This document shows, piece by piece, positions 52,583-63,269 of a stretch of DNA of 64,000 nt; position 1 is the stretch's first letter; each line of letters starts with the position of its first letter. The notes beneath the pieces were generated by a model. It worked only from the letters and a program-made list of their open reading frames with translations, did no database searches and was not told the DNA's origin. The position numbers and the translations under genes are program-made. Source of the DNA: Chrysopilus asiliformis (taxonomy: Eukaryota; Arthropoda; Insecta; Diptera; Rhagionidae); assembly GCA_964034945.1 (NCBI GenBank), contig OZ035960.1, positions 72,245,445 to 72,309,444 on the forward strand, written 5' to 3'.

Positions 52583-53293
52583 ATGCCTTGCGGATATTGC
52601 CAAAAACCGGGCCACACTGTGGACAACTGTAGGAAGAGGTTATACAGTTACTACAAAAAGAAATTCTCCCCGGAATATGCCCGGAGAAAAATTAAGGAAC
52701 TGACGGACAATACCAACAGGGGAACAGGTGGGGAAGGGAGGTCCAGGATCCTCAACGAACCAATCCCATCGACCTCCCGCGCACCAGCCAACCAAGTAAA
52801 ACGACCCATCTGTAGGGTACACCCATTGCAGCACGGGGAAGATGAGGTATTACCACCCTTGGACCATGCCCTCAGCCTCGACTTAGCCTGGGATGATAGA
52901 GACATTTTAACAATAAGGGTCCATACCGAGTTTTCAGAGACACCGCTGACAATGGCAATAGATACCACATCGAAACACAGTGCAGTGTGTTTCACATCCA
53001 TGGATGTGTGGGAGGACTTTCAAAACCCTGCAATTTTAATTCCCGCCGTAGTCAGAACTCCCGGATACCCAACCCGAGAGCTGGAGTCTACGGGTTCCCA
53101 AGCAGCCTATGTCAACAACCAACATATGAGGCAGATTTTCCAAGTAGTGCCACCTTTTGATATTGAGGGTGGCCATATTGACGGGATACTGGGAGCAGAC
53201 TTTCTAAAGACTTTCCACTGCACCATAAGCTACCTCACGAAAAAATTAACGGGACAATATCGGGAGAACTTATTCGCAAGGAGACCGCGATAA
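52583..53293 (+). pseudogene. Retroelement Gag end and protease-like ORF
   Basis: A 236-codon frame beginning with a zinc knuckle CGYCQKPGHTVDNC, then a basic linker, then a retropepsin-like region: LTMAIDTTSKHSAVCF where D-T/S-G would be expected, and later GGHIDGILGADFLKTFHC, the typical ILG-D strand. The active-site Gly is Thr, so catalysis is doubtful. In retroelements RT and integrase should follow, but here the frame ends at 53293 and a glycoprotein-like region starts within 100 bp. The upstream frame has stops, so the ATG at 52583 is not the native start. Family (gypsy-like or BEL-like) is unresolved. Confidence 0.65.
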
Positions 53294-53393
53294 ACCGGGA
53301 ACCTAATAACCCCACGATTAACGGTAATAATAAAAAATTATTTTTTCCATTCTACTTTTTAGGTATCCAGGATAAAACAAACCGCAATCCAAT

Positions 53394-53673
53394 ATGTGTA
53401 CCGATCTGTTGAATTGTTTGGGATTCTCGTTCTCATGGATATCCGGGCCTGTGAAATATTTCCTTTACACGGGCGCCACCCTAGCACGGATCTTCGGGGC
53501 AACGGTCCTCCTAATCTTACTATTAAAACTCAAAAGCTGTTTGGGGCCAGCACGAGCGTTGACCACAGGACTACTACTTACCCGACCCGTTGTAGCAGTT
53601 CCCTGTAAAATAAGAAAACAACTGAAATTTCGAACTAAAATAAAAGATTTGGTACTTAGATTTGGTACGCGGA
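53394..53673 (+). pseudogene. Hydrophobic ORF before the glycoprotein-like region
   Basis: A 93-codon frame with one long hydrophobic segment (GATLARIFGATVLLILLLKL, about residues 27-46) and a second hydrophobic Leu/Val stretch before VAVPCKIRKQ. It could be a leader or signal-anchor for the following glycoprotein-like frame, which starts in another frame at about 53662. No family recognised. Confidence 0.45.
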
Positions 53674-54652
53674 ATTAATACTCTTCCAACAAACATACAT
53701 GCCAACCTACAATCAGGTAGAAACCATCAACCACTGTTCGACGAGGAAATAAGAAATACCTTAGAAACCGTAATTCATTCTGAACCATTAATAAACGGGC
53801 ACAACTTCATTCAAGCTGAACTAGTACATGATTGCGACCATCCGCAACTCATGATACCTCATGTAGAAGACGAGTGTTTCCCCATTAACCAAGATAAATT
53901 GCAACCCATGTACATCTGTAAATCAGATTACCCAACTACCCCCATCATCCCATCAAATCTAACGAAAAACGAACTCGCGAATATCAAAATAATTAAGAAT
54001 GTATACCCATCTTTCAATAATGGTAAATTAACTTCATTAAAACCGACAACCAACAACACCTACGAGTGGTTATGTGAAAAACCCTCCGTAAAAACCAACA
54101 ACTTAATATTGATGTGGACAATTTACCTTTATACATAACCTTTAACGAAATCGAGTTCCAAGACACTATTTCCGGCTGTAAATCGGACTCCTGTCAGGTG
54201 GGGTTCAAGGAACTTGCAGATATGTACATAAAAAAATTCGATAAGGTTAAGGGAAGCCGAACAAAACGCAATACCTGTTATAGCATTTCGCTCTTACCCC
54301 TAGTACCCACCAAGTTTGGTGGAGGATGTTCAGTAGACCTAGAACCAATAATTTATAAATAAAATAACGTAATTACGGAATTAAACCTTGTAAGTAATGA
54401 GACTGAATATAAATTCAAAATCGTAAGACAATTCCTAGATAATTTATATAACTTCACAGGATAAAAAATTCGACTTGATCACCCATTACTTACAACACGA
54501 CACCCTAACCAGGGAAAAATCTTTATCCATCAGCAAATACATAGCAGAATTTAAAGACATAAAAATAAAGCAAGAAGAGTCCATTTTAAACAATATAATA
54601 AGCCGAGTACAGTCTACCGCACAACAAAACTTCATGGCAATTAAAGACCATA
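53662..54652 (+). pseudogene. Glycoprotein (env)-like ORF, first part, broken
   Basis: Surface-glycoprotein-like coding remnant read in three successive frames: 53662-54138, then about 54108-54450 with a TAA at 54360-54362, then about 54460-54652, where the Helitron interrupts it. Features: several spaced cysteines, N-glycosylation sequons (e.g. NNT near 54055, NET and NFT near 54400-54450), a basic tetrapeptide of the furin type RTKR near 54264, and a following heptad-like region. The breaks mean no product. Position after a Gag/protease-like ORF and the C-terminal membrane segment downstream support an env role. I could not assign a family and reconstruct nothing. Confidence 0.55.
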
Positions 54653-55078
54653 CTAGGGGCTGCGCCCCGAACCGCTTCGCGGTTCATCCCCCTTCCGCCT
54701 TCCGCTTCCATAACTACTCGGCCTTCGGCCTCGCCCCTCACGCTTGAATTGTTGGAATTTGATGTATGGAGATGTTACGTAAAATTATTTAAATATATTT
54801 CAGCCCTCGCCTTCCTCTTTACTCGGCCTTCGGCCTCGAGTCAAATGCATATAGTTAACTCAAAAAAGGGAATTTTTTTAGACATATTTCTTTGTGACCC
54901 AACGCTGTATTACAAAATCATACTGTTTACTTACAATATATTCAATAACGGTAAAAGGTGGTTATCCACACGGGGAAACACAATATTGTGGGAAATGTTA
55001 TTCTTTTTAATTCATGTCATACATTGAATCACCAAACCCCTTTAGAATTGCAGAAGATAGCAGGTGAGGGCTATACAT

Positions 55079-55581
55079 AACGATGGTATCTATACTGTTT
55101 TTCGCAGTATTATATTGTTTTTCAGACTCCAATACTGCATTACTGCTTTTTTCCCTAAAATACTGTATTTAAATACTCAGAAAACTTTAATTCTTGAACG
55201 TTTCGAAATTCAAATTTATTAATAGCAATGCAAATCGTCAGTGGCAACACAAAACAGTGGCAACACATGGCAAGTGTAAATACATTCAAACGACGAACAG
55301 CGAAGTATTGATGGCAACATGTCATATAGATTCGCTTCTTCCTTTCCCCATCGATTACTGTCTTGTCATTATTCATCCTTCTTCAGAACGCGTTACTTTG
55401 ATTTTGCTTTCCATTGTTAATTTAAAAGAATAAAAATGTCGAAATCAAGAGCAAAAACACAAATTTTCATTGAATAAAATTTATACTGCGAAAAATACGT
55501 TTTTTTTCAAATCGATTTACTGCTTTTTTAAATTTTTAGGTGAAATATACTGTTTTTTGCCCGAAAAAAGATACCATCGTT
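55079..55581. mobile_element. MITE with 10-bp target duplication (MULE-like?)
   Basis: Ends AACGATGGTATCT and AGATACCATCGTT with flanks GGCTATACAT (55069-55078) and AGCTATACAT (55582-55591), nine of ten bases alike. A 9-10-bp duplication points to the Mutator-like group, but the evidence is thin. The interior has repeated ATACTG phrases. Confidence 0.62.
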
Positions 55582-55591
55582 AGCTATACAT

Positions 55592-55932
55592 AAAAAGGAG
55601 GGGTAGATATTAGTGAGCCAAAATTTTCCCTGCGGGCTGACCTCTCCCATGGTGAAAACCGGATCCGAAACCCTTAAGCGCATAAAGAGGTTTCAAGAGA
55701 GGGAAAGGGGTTGCTATTAAACTGGATCCGACACCCTTGAGTAAGAGATATCAGAAGAAACGGGGATTGACATCAAAACGAATCAGATCCCTTATTCTGT
55801 CAATAACTGTACCTGTGTGCAAAGTTTGATCAAAATCGGCCGCGCCGTTTTTGTGTGATGCCGGAACACACTTTCAGTCAAACAGACTGAAATACCGACC
55901 GACATACAGACAGACGGACAAACATAAATTTT
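55592..55932 (-). repeat. Helitron 5'-type non-coding sequence
   Basis: Matches the Helitron region at 26881-27110 in order: ATTAGTG...AATTTTCCC, GGATCCGA...CCCTT, TCTGTCAATAACTGTACCTG, GTTTGATCAAAATCGG, GATGCCGGAACA, then a short GACAGACGG run. Confidence 0.7.
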
Positions 55933-56519
55933 AAGCATAACAAAACCTATAATTGCAATTATTAGAAACTCGTATAGTGATATTCCTATCAAAATTGGAA
56001 CAGTTGTATCAAAATTCCAGTTTGAAGTCAAACTTTCCAATAAGATTTTTTAAAATTTGTTCCAATAGGATTTTGATGTATGGGAGTTTTATTTAGAATC
56101 ATATCCTAAATAACTTTTGTTCTTGCACTTAATTGATAATATGAACAGTTTTTGAGATATTCGCAAAAAATATTTTCGTTCGTATGGGGGGTACCCCTCT
56201 AATAGTCCATTTTTGCCCTTTAACGAACTTAACTTTACGTTTTACGAAAAACGGATCTGCGCAAAATTTCAAGTCTCTAGCTCAATCCGTGCGCCCGCAA
56301 TCCGCGCCACAGACAGACAGACGGACGGACAGACGGACAGACGGACAGACGGACAGACGGACAGACAGACAGACGGACGGACATGCAGAAATTAATTATT
56401 TTTATCATTCTAAACACACTGGTGTAATTCATTTTTATGTGTGGTGACGGGGTCTTGGCGTTACAAACGGTAATGCAAAGTTAATATAGCCTTTGGTTTC
56501 ACCATATGGGTATAAAAAT
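55933..56519 (+). repeat. DINE-like interspersed repeat, copy 5
   Basis: Starts AAGCATAACAAAACCTATAA, carries the longest (GACAGACGG)n core (56312-56383), and ends TCACCATATGGGTATAAAAA. Confidence 0.82.
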
Positions 56520-57259
56520 GTCATTTTTGCCATCAGTATAATACGACCAAATACATCAATGTATGTCAATATTTTTGAGAAAATCCAAAATTACAAAAAT
56601 TGTCCCCCTTACAGTTTTTATTATATAGATGAGAAAAAAGTAAAGTGGACACATCTACAGATAGAGAGCTTTCATTTAAAAAAATAATAATCAAAATCGA
56701 TTTCTGGCGTTTAATGAAGGGATAAAATACCCATGCTCGAAGCCAGGGTTGCTGGTGCCAAATTTTTGTTTTTTTAATTTAATTTTTTTTTCATTTAGTT
56801 AAAACAAATTTTTTTCTTTGTGATTTTTGTGTTTTTTTTTGTATGTGAAAACTGTTTAAAACAAAAATAGAGACACTAATTATAAACCGAAAACGATTTT
56901 GATCAGATTTTCACCATTGTCCGTGATGATAATATTTTATGACTGAAGTTAGCTTGCCCATGAGAAGGCTGGAAAAACTAATTGGGTATTAGAGTTTTAA
57001 AATTCAAAACCGAAAGTCTTGAAGCGAACACGTTTATTTTCTAAAAGTTATTTCTGGAAGTTTTTTGTGCAAAAAAACTTTAGTCCAACAACGATGGGTC
57101 TGCATCTAGTAAAATATTATTAAAAATTGGTGGAAAAGTAAAATGGACACATCTAAAGATAGAGAGCGTTCTTTTTTTTAAAAAAAAGATCATCAAAATC
57201 GGAGCCGCTGGAGCCCTGCGGAAAGAAATCCAAACAAAATCGCTTTGCCTTTTAAATAT

Positions 57260-57480
57260 AGATTCGTGATCAGCGACCCCGAAAACCCCCTAATGAAATT
57301 TTTTCCCGGAACACGTTTATTTTCTAAAAGTTATTTCTTGCATTTTCTTGCATTTGCATTATCCTTACAGGACCTTCCGGTTTGAATTTTGAAAATCTAA
57401 CACCGGATTCGTGATCAGCGACCCCAAAAACCCCCGAGTGATACTTTTCTCACTCGGGGGTTTTTGGGCAGGATTCATGG
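57260..57480 (-). repeat. Inverted units of the 121-bp repeat family
   Basis: Contains ATTCGTGATCAGCGACCCCG, AGGACCTTCCGGTTTGAATT and CGACCCCAAAAACCCCCGAG, the complement of the 5545-6600 minisatellite. A GTGATACTTTTCTCAC hairpin lies between two oppositely oriented pieces (57438). Confidence 0.72.
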
Positions 57481-57734
57481 CGAAAATCACTGTTTAAAAA
57501 CACCCAAACCCCCTTTCGGAAAACCCCGCCTTAGTGAGCGCCTACGCGATGGTTGGGACATATTCTGAAAGTTTGAAGTCTCTATCTTGAGGGGTTTGGG
57601 CTGGGCGTCAGGTTAAACGATTTTATATATAGAGAAGATGGTTTTCACTTTTTCCAATAAAAGACGATGCGTAATAGATATTTTTAATTTTACGTTTAAA
57701 AAACTCAATTTCAAAAAAAAATTAAATAAAAATA

Positions 57735-57785
57735 TTTTGCCACCGCTCACAATTGAACCCGCGCGATGTAGTTTACACTTATTCA
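57735..57785 (-). repeat. tRNA-like module 1 (pol III B-box)
   Basis: On the minus strand GGGTTCAATTGTGAGC resembles a tRNA B-box (GGTTCGANTCC) followed by an acceptor-like end. No complete tRNA fold. Related to modules at 58395 and 58555. Confidence 0.4.
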
Positions 57786-58394
57786 GTAGTAAGAATATAA
57801 ATTTTAAAGATAAATTAAGTAATAAAAAAACAGGCAGTCATTGGGGACTGCCAACAGAAGTGAAAACAATAATATATGTAAGGTAATAATTATTTGGTCG
57901 TGTATTTATATCTATATATTTTTCAACCTGAAATTTCGAAAATATATGCTAATAAACAGTAAATTTCAAATAAAAGTCAATATGCATATTAAGGTTTGAA
58001 TTCCTGAGCAGCACATGATTTTCTTATACAAAAAATGGCTAGAGATATTTAATTTTTTCTGTATAAGAATGCCGTGTGCTGTTCAGAAATGTTCTGTGTA
58101 ATTTTATTTTTCTGTATATTTTCCAAAAAAAAAATCGTTTTTTTGTTGTGTAAGAAAGCCATGTGCTATTCAGAAATTTCCTCGCGAATTTTATTTTGCT
58201 CGGTACTGTCTTCCAAAAAAAATCAATTTTTTCTGTATAAAAAAAATCAAATGAAAGTGAATCAGCATTCTTAAGCTGTTAAATTAGCATGTCGGTGACG
58301 CGAACTCATGAGATTTTACCCATCCAAAAATCGCCCAACGCGCCTAAAGAAGTATAATATAAATAAAATAAGTAATTTAAGGTCAAAAAAAAAA

Positions 58395-58460
58395 TTAAAA
58401 AAAAACATTTTGTCAAAACTCGGAATCGAACCCGCACATCTGGCGCATTGTAGTCTAACA
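58395..58460 (-). repeat. tRNA-like module 2
   Basis: Minus strand GGGTTCGATTCCGAGTTTTG gives a good B-box. It shares TTAAAGATAAATTAAGTAATA flanks with module 1, so the modules spread by duplication. Confidence 0.45.
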
Positions 58461-58554
58461 CTTATTCAGGAGTAAAAATGTAAACTTAAAGATAAATTAA
58501 GTAATAAAATATTAATAAAAGTAAAAAAATCAAAAAAAAAATTTGAAAAGAAAA

Positions 58555-58640
58555 AAAAAAAGAATTTTGTCACCGATCAGAATTGAACCCGGTGCCTGGC
58601 GCATGGTAGTCCAACTGCTAACTCACTGCGCTGATCAGAC
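58555..58640 (-). repeat. tRNA-like module 3 (SINE-type, A and B boxes)
   Basis: Minus strand GCGCAGTGAGTTAGCAGTTG resembles a D-arm/A-box, and GGCACCGGGTTCAATTCTGA about 35 bp on is a B-box. The best of the three; likely a decayed tRNA or tRNA-derived SINE. No convincing anticodon stem. Confidence 0.45.
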
Positions 58641-58872
58641 AGTATGGAATGTCGTGTTGACATTGAAGACTTAGTTAGCGGCATATTTATAATTTTGAGA
58701 GGCAAATCACTAATAAAGTATTATTAAAAATTGAAAAAAAGTCAAACGGACATATCTACAGCTATAGAGCTTTCATTTAAAAAAAGAATCATCAAAATCG
58801 GGTCAGTAGGAACTGCAGGAGCTCTGTCGAAAGAAATCCATACAAAATCGCATTGCCTTTTAAATATATAGA

Positions 58873-59992
58873 TTTTGTTGCATACTTGGGCAACCGACTG
58901 TGCAAGGTACTCCCACTGAACCAGAGTAAATAACTTCATTAAATCCAAGGTTCTCTATTGGGAAGAACTACTCCTCCATAACTTTAACCCTAATATGAAA
59001 CTTTGGGAAAGGGAAGGAAATATTTTCCTCAAATTCGAGGCACCAAGGAATGTAATCTGGGACTATAAAATAACCCCTGTGCTACCTGAATTTCAAATCT
59101 CGAGGGGATGCACCCCAACGGAATCAGGATTAATCTTCTGCAAAAAGTGTTTCCATCAAAAGATTAAATTTTTAACCATCAACGCCAACGGAACGAATAA
59201 CTATTTCGACCTAGCACTTAAAAATCGAGTAATATTGACCGAGTTCGAATTCGAGACAAATTGTCTAATTGAGAAAATCGAGGATAAGTACTTGGAAGTG
59301 GGAGGAGTATGTCTACAATACCAAAATGAAAATATGGTCATGGTACCTCACACGAACTGTGAAGGCGAGTCTACCATTAGTACATCCTCCTTAACCACGC
59401 GGATTAACGTCCCGAACATAAAACATCGTAAAATCGAAATAAAATCAAATTTCCAATTAGAGTTCGAATTATTCAAGGAAACAAAAAACTATATACCAAT
59501 AGTCAACCAATCCATAAACCTGAATCTCCAACAAATAATCAAGGAACTTACGAAAACTCACACCCGAGAAATCAACCTTATACCTTCAACATAAATTTAT
59601 TCTTAAGTTCAATAAACTCAGTCATGATATCCATGATCTCCATGTGGCTGGCTCGAAAATCTAGGATTATGACCTTAGTAATCGTTCGCATTAAACAAAT
59701 AGGTAACAAAGTAGCGGCTGGGTGCTCCACGCCCACCCCGGCGGCTCCATTAGAATACGATTCCAAAACCTTCGGGGACACAAACACTCGCTACCACTAC
59801 CAATTTAAGGGTTTCCAAAAAGACTGGGGCTACCGAAACTTCACGATCAACACCGAAACCGAACAGTACGACCTCATTGATGGCTACCTGATTGTAAAAA
59901 TCGTCGCAGAGGGACCATTCTACCTGTTCTCCGAAGTGAGCAACTTGACAAGAAGGGACTCATTAACAGGAAACACAACGGAAGATGTATAA
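58873..59992 (+). pseudogene. Glycoprotein (env)-like ORF, second part, with membrane segment
   Basis: Continues the frame interrupted by the Helitron, with a TGA at about 58920, then an open stretch to TAA 59594 (cysteine pairs such as FCKKCFHQK; sequon NGT). A shift near 59580 leads into the last frame (to 59992), which contains a hydrophobic segment followed by a basic stretch (about 59590-59700), then a ~95-residue tail. The order ectodomain, membrane segment, tail fits a class I-like envelope protein of an LTR retroelement. At least two breaks make it non-functional. Family unresolved. Confidence 0.55.
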
Positions 59993-61378
59993 AATTTTCA
60001 AATAAGAAAAATATATATATTATAATAACTAGCACAAATCAAACATATCAATCGCACTAATTAAGGTGTCTATTTTCAGAATGGCATATAAACCATAGTC
60101 ACCCAAATGGTACACCACCGGCACGGTACAGAATGTCGATGAAAACATTCATCCACCAAGAACAGGGAGCCACTAAACTTCACCATAAATTGAGGCATGA
60201 ACAACCATCTACAAATTGTCACCACCGTATCCTTGATGGCGGAGTAACAATCCCCCAGGATACCATTAAAAGGTAGCGCTCAACACCAACGGAACATCTC
60301 CCCAAACTTCTTCAACCGATGAGGACTCTTCAAGAATAGGCACTATATGCAATTGTGGATGTACCAACTTTCATTTACCAAAATTTACCAATGTTATTAG
60401 TATTAAGCTATGTTATTAGTATTAAGCTAGTTCTTTTTTTTATTATACCAATAAAAAAAAATTTTTTTTATATATATATTCTCTAAGCCATATAATTATA
60501 AAAAATAATAGAAAAAAAAAATATAATTAACAAAATTTGATACACTAAAGTAAATAGAAAATTAAATTAAGCATGAATAGAAATATTAACCATGAAATAA
60601 TGTAACTCGATGCACTGTAATGTAATTCCGTCACTGATAACATGCGGGCGCCGCACGTTGGGGCCAAAGTGCTATTCGGTGGCCAAAAATACAAATGTTG
60701 AGTTCTGCCTTGGAAGGATTTCGGTTATGTCATTGCGTTGAGAATTCTTAGGAACCTAGAAATCCAAAAGGACACTCTCCTGGGACAAGTAATTTCCGAG
60801 CGCCATGGGGTCAAAGTTGGTAAAATTTCTGGTTTTTTCAATTTTCGAATTTTCAACAAATTTTTTGAACTTTATTAAGTCACTTAGTACCGAAAAATCG
60901 ATTTTATCATCAACCTGAGGACATATTTAGGCAATTATAATAAAAATTAAAAATTTGTAGTACTACATTTTTTTCTTAAAATCGTTATCCCGGAATTCTG
61001 GGCATTCTAAAAATACTATTTTTTTTCGCGAAATTTTGTATATATATGGCTCTGCAAAAAATGTACCGGCTTGTACCGGTCAGGTGTAAGTTGGACATGA
61101 TAGCCAAGGTCAATACCTTTCAAAATATCCATATTTCATCTGCTACTACCTGCAACTCTGGTCACCGTAAACAAAAGTCTGATTTCTTACATATTATTTA
61201 AAAAAAAATGTCTTATTTTGTCATAACAAAGAACAAAGATTTTTGTCTTATATGCTAGGAAATTGTTTTAATTATTTTTAATATACATTAAAGCAGAATA
61301 TTTTACATACCAGCATACAGTGAAACCATTAAATATCACCCTTCTTGACAGTAAAACCGTTTAAAACTGGTAATCTTA
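59993..61378. other. Retroelement 3' region and intergenic DNA, no gene recognised
   Basis: Bases 60080-60400 are C/A-rich and LTR-like in composition but I found no TG...CA pair. A near-repeat TTACCAATGTTATTAGTATTAAGCTA lies at 60387-60429. CACCTGACCGGTACAAGCCGGTAC-type palindrome (complement) at about 61060. Otherwise AT-rich. Confidence 0.5.
60434..60486. repeat. Repeat shared with the right edge of the window
   Basis: CTTTTTTTTTATTATACC, AATAAAAAAAA, TTTATATATATATTCTCT recurs almost exactly at 63949-64000, in the same orientation. Confidence 0.8.
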
Positions 61379-61740
61379 TCCTATAATATAATACGAGAAA
61401 TGACTGCACAACGATCTCGAAAACCCGCCAAACGATTTTCACGAAACTTGGGGGTAAGGGATTTTCGGGGACAAGGAATCGATCTAGATAGGTCTCACCT
61501 CCTCGATACCTCTCGATACCCCTCGCCTGGTATCTTCGAATTGGGTAGTCCGATCTTAATGCAACTTTACAGTATTATTAAGCGGACTAAGGGCTTTCGA
61601 TTTTTCCAATACAAACCTGACTCTTCCCTCCCCTCGATACCCCTCGCTTGGTGTCTTCGAATTACGTGAAGGTATCTTAATGAAAATTCGCAATATTGCT
61701 AGGGAGTAAGGTTTTGCGATATGTATTCTAAAAATATCAC
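61379..61740 (+). mobile_element. Helitron 5' fragment
   Basis: Begins TCCTATAATATAATACGAGA after host A, the same start as the short Helitron at 31737 (minus). It then has AAACGATTTTCACGAAACTT and CCCCTCGCCTGGTATCTTCG matching that element. The 3' end is not identified. Confidence 0.65.
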
Positions 61741-61959
61741 TTTTTAGATATCTATCGGCTGCGATAAATAGTAATTACAAAACAATCAAGTTCCCTGAAC
61801 CTCGTTATACGAATCATGTTGCAATTATGATCGGATTCAACTACTCAGAGACAGAGGGAGAAGGAGGATTTTGAGATCGCCGAGCATGGTTCGGTCTTCC
61901 TGGTACTATGAATAATTAGAGCAATAAAAATCAATATCTTAGATATAAATATGTACATA

Positions 61960-63260
61960 CAGGGTGCGCCATCTATTCCTCCGGTATGAGAATGTTGAAT
62001 AACTTTTGAAAGAAACAATAGATTGCAAAAAATGGTGTTTTTTTATTTAGTTCAATCCTTTACAATTTATGTGGACTACTTTTTGAAAACAACATCGATC
62101 AAATGACCACCTTTATTGGCCACCGCAAACTGTGCTCTTTTTCGGGCATTTTCCATCACTTCTTCGAGCATCTCCGTCGGTATGGCAGCTATTTCGGCAC
62201 GAATATTGGTCTTGAGCTCGTCAATGGTCTTCGGGTTGCTGGCGTAAACTTTACTCTTCAAATAACCCCACAAAAAGAAGTCTGGGGGGGTTAAATCAGG
62301 GGATCTTGGTGGCCAGTCAATATCGCCTCTTTTCGATATCACACGTCTAGGGAATTTTTGTTGCAAAAACCGTATTGTTTGGTCCGCTGTGTGGCATGGC
62401 GCCCCGTCTTGCTGAAACCAGAAGTCAGTCAGACCTTTTTCACGCATTTTCGGACACACAAAATGTGCCAACATCCACCGATATCGGTTACCATTAACTG
62501 TTTCACCTTCATTGAAGAAAAATGGCCCAATGATGGTTTTTGCGCACACGCCGGCCCAAACAGTCACTTTTCGATCATGCAATGGTATTTCATGAATCTC
62601 GTGAGGATTTTCTGTCGCCCAAATGCGGCAATTTTGTTTATTAACACCGCCAGAGAGAGTGAAATGTGCCTCGTCGGTCATTAAAACTTGCATCCAAAAG
62701 TCCGGCATGGTTTCCAACATTCGGCCGACTAATTTGCCGTATTCTATACGACGCGACTTGTCTGTTGCCAATATTCTTTGAGTTAGTTGTATTTTGTAAG
62801 GAAACAAATGGAGATCGTCCTTTAAAATGCGCCGCAACGTGGTTCCACTCATTTTCAACCGCTGAGTTCGGTGGCGATACGAGACATTTGGGTCCTCGGC
62901 AACACTCTCTCTCACGGCTTCAATAATTTCATTGGAACGTCTTGGGCGTGGATGATTATAGGTTATATTGCCTACTGTTCCGTGCTCAAAGAAATTTTTA
63001 CCCAGCGCCCGAATTGTTTTGTCGGTAGGCGCTTTTTTGCCACGATATTTTGCACGATATGCACGTTGAGTTAGCACAATTGAACGACTATTTTCAATGT
63101 ACATCGTCACTATTTCGGCGCGTTCTTTCGGTGTGAAGCGGTTCATGGTTAAAATTGTACTAGTTTGACGTTTCCAAAACGTGTCTAGGAAAGCAAATCA
63201 GTTGACAAATGGCGAAGTTATTGAATGTTTACATACCGGAGGAATAGATGGCGCACCCTG
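61960..63260 (-). mobile_element. Mariner-family DD41D transposon, apparently intact
   Basis: Perfect terminal repeats CAGGGTGCGCCATCTATTCC... (61960) mirrored at the right end (to 63260), about 29 bp, with TA duplicated on both sides (61958-61959, 63261-63262). It contains one full-length transposase on the minus strand with short flanks (115 bp on each side). Perfect ends and an undamaged ORF suggest a young, possibly active copy. Confidence 0.95.
62076..63146 (-). CDS. Tc1/mariner transposase, DD41D type
   Basis: Cuts and pastes the element at TA sites. It is 356 aa, the usual size. The N-terminal half has two helix-turn-helix regions (KERAEIVTMYIENSRSIVLT; KMSGTTLRRILKDDLHLFPY) joined by a basic linker HPRPRRS. 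The catalytic domain has the first Asp in VLMTDEAHFTLSG (D158), the second in FQQDGAPCHTA (D247) and the third in RSPDLTPPDFFLWG (D289): 41 residues between the last two, hence DD41D, the spacing described for rosa-type elements. All three residues are present, with no stop or frameshift. The start at 63146 gives MNRFTPKERA; no earlier in-frame ATG lies inside the element. Confidence 0.94.
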   Translation of the reverse strand: MNRFTPKERAEIVTMYIENSRSIVLTQRAYRAKYRGKKAPTDKTIRALGKNFFEHGTVGNITYNHPRPRRSNEIIEAVRESVAEDPNVSYRHRTQRLKMSGTTLRRILKDDLHLFPYKIQLTQRILATDKSRRIEYGKLVGRMLETMPDFWMQVLMTDEAHFTLSGGVNKQNCRIWATENPHEIHEIPLHDRKVTVWAGVCAKTIIGPFFFNEGETVNGNRYRWMLAHFVCPKMREKGLTDFWFQQDGAPCHTADQTIRFLQQKFPRRVISKRGDIDWPPRSPDLTPPDFFLWGYLKSKVYASNPKTIDELKTNIRAEIAAIPTEMLEEVMENARKRAQFAVANKGGHLIDVVFKK

Positions 63261-63269
63261 TATGTATAT

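Larger units (their letters stand above)
54653..58872 (-). mobile_element. Non-autonomous Helitron (4.2 kb) inside the glycoprotein-like ORF
   Basis: The left end is CTAGGGGCTGCGCCCCGAAC, identical to the 3' hairpin end of the Helitron at 20160. The right end is ...TTTAAATATATAGA, so on the minus strand it begins TCTATATATTTAAA. Host A (54652) and T (58873) flank it. The glycoprotein reading frame resumes in register on the far side, confirming the borders. No Rep-helicase; the interior is a collection of repeats (a MITE at 55079, a DINE-like copy, tRNA-like modules). Confidence 0.88.

Noticed and set aside
58555..58640. Functional tRNA gene
   Set aside because: A- and B-box-like motifs exist but I could not fold a full cloverleaf with a proper anticodon stem.
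52583..59992. An intact endogenous virus
   Set aside because: At least four breaks, a Helitron insertion, no RT or integrase, and an altered protease site.
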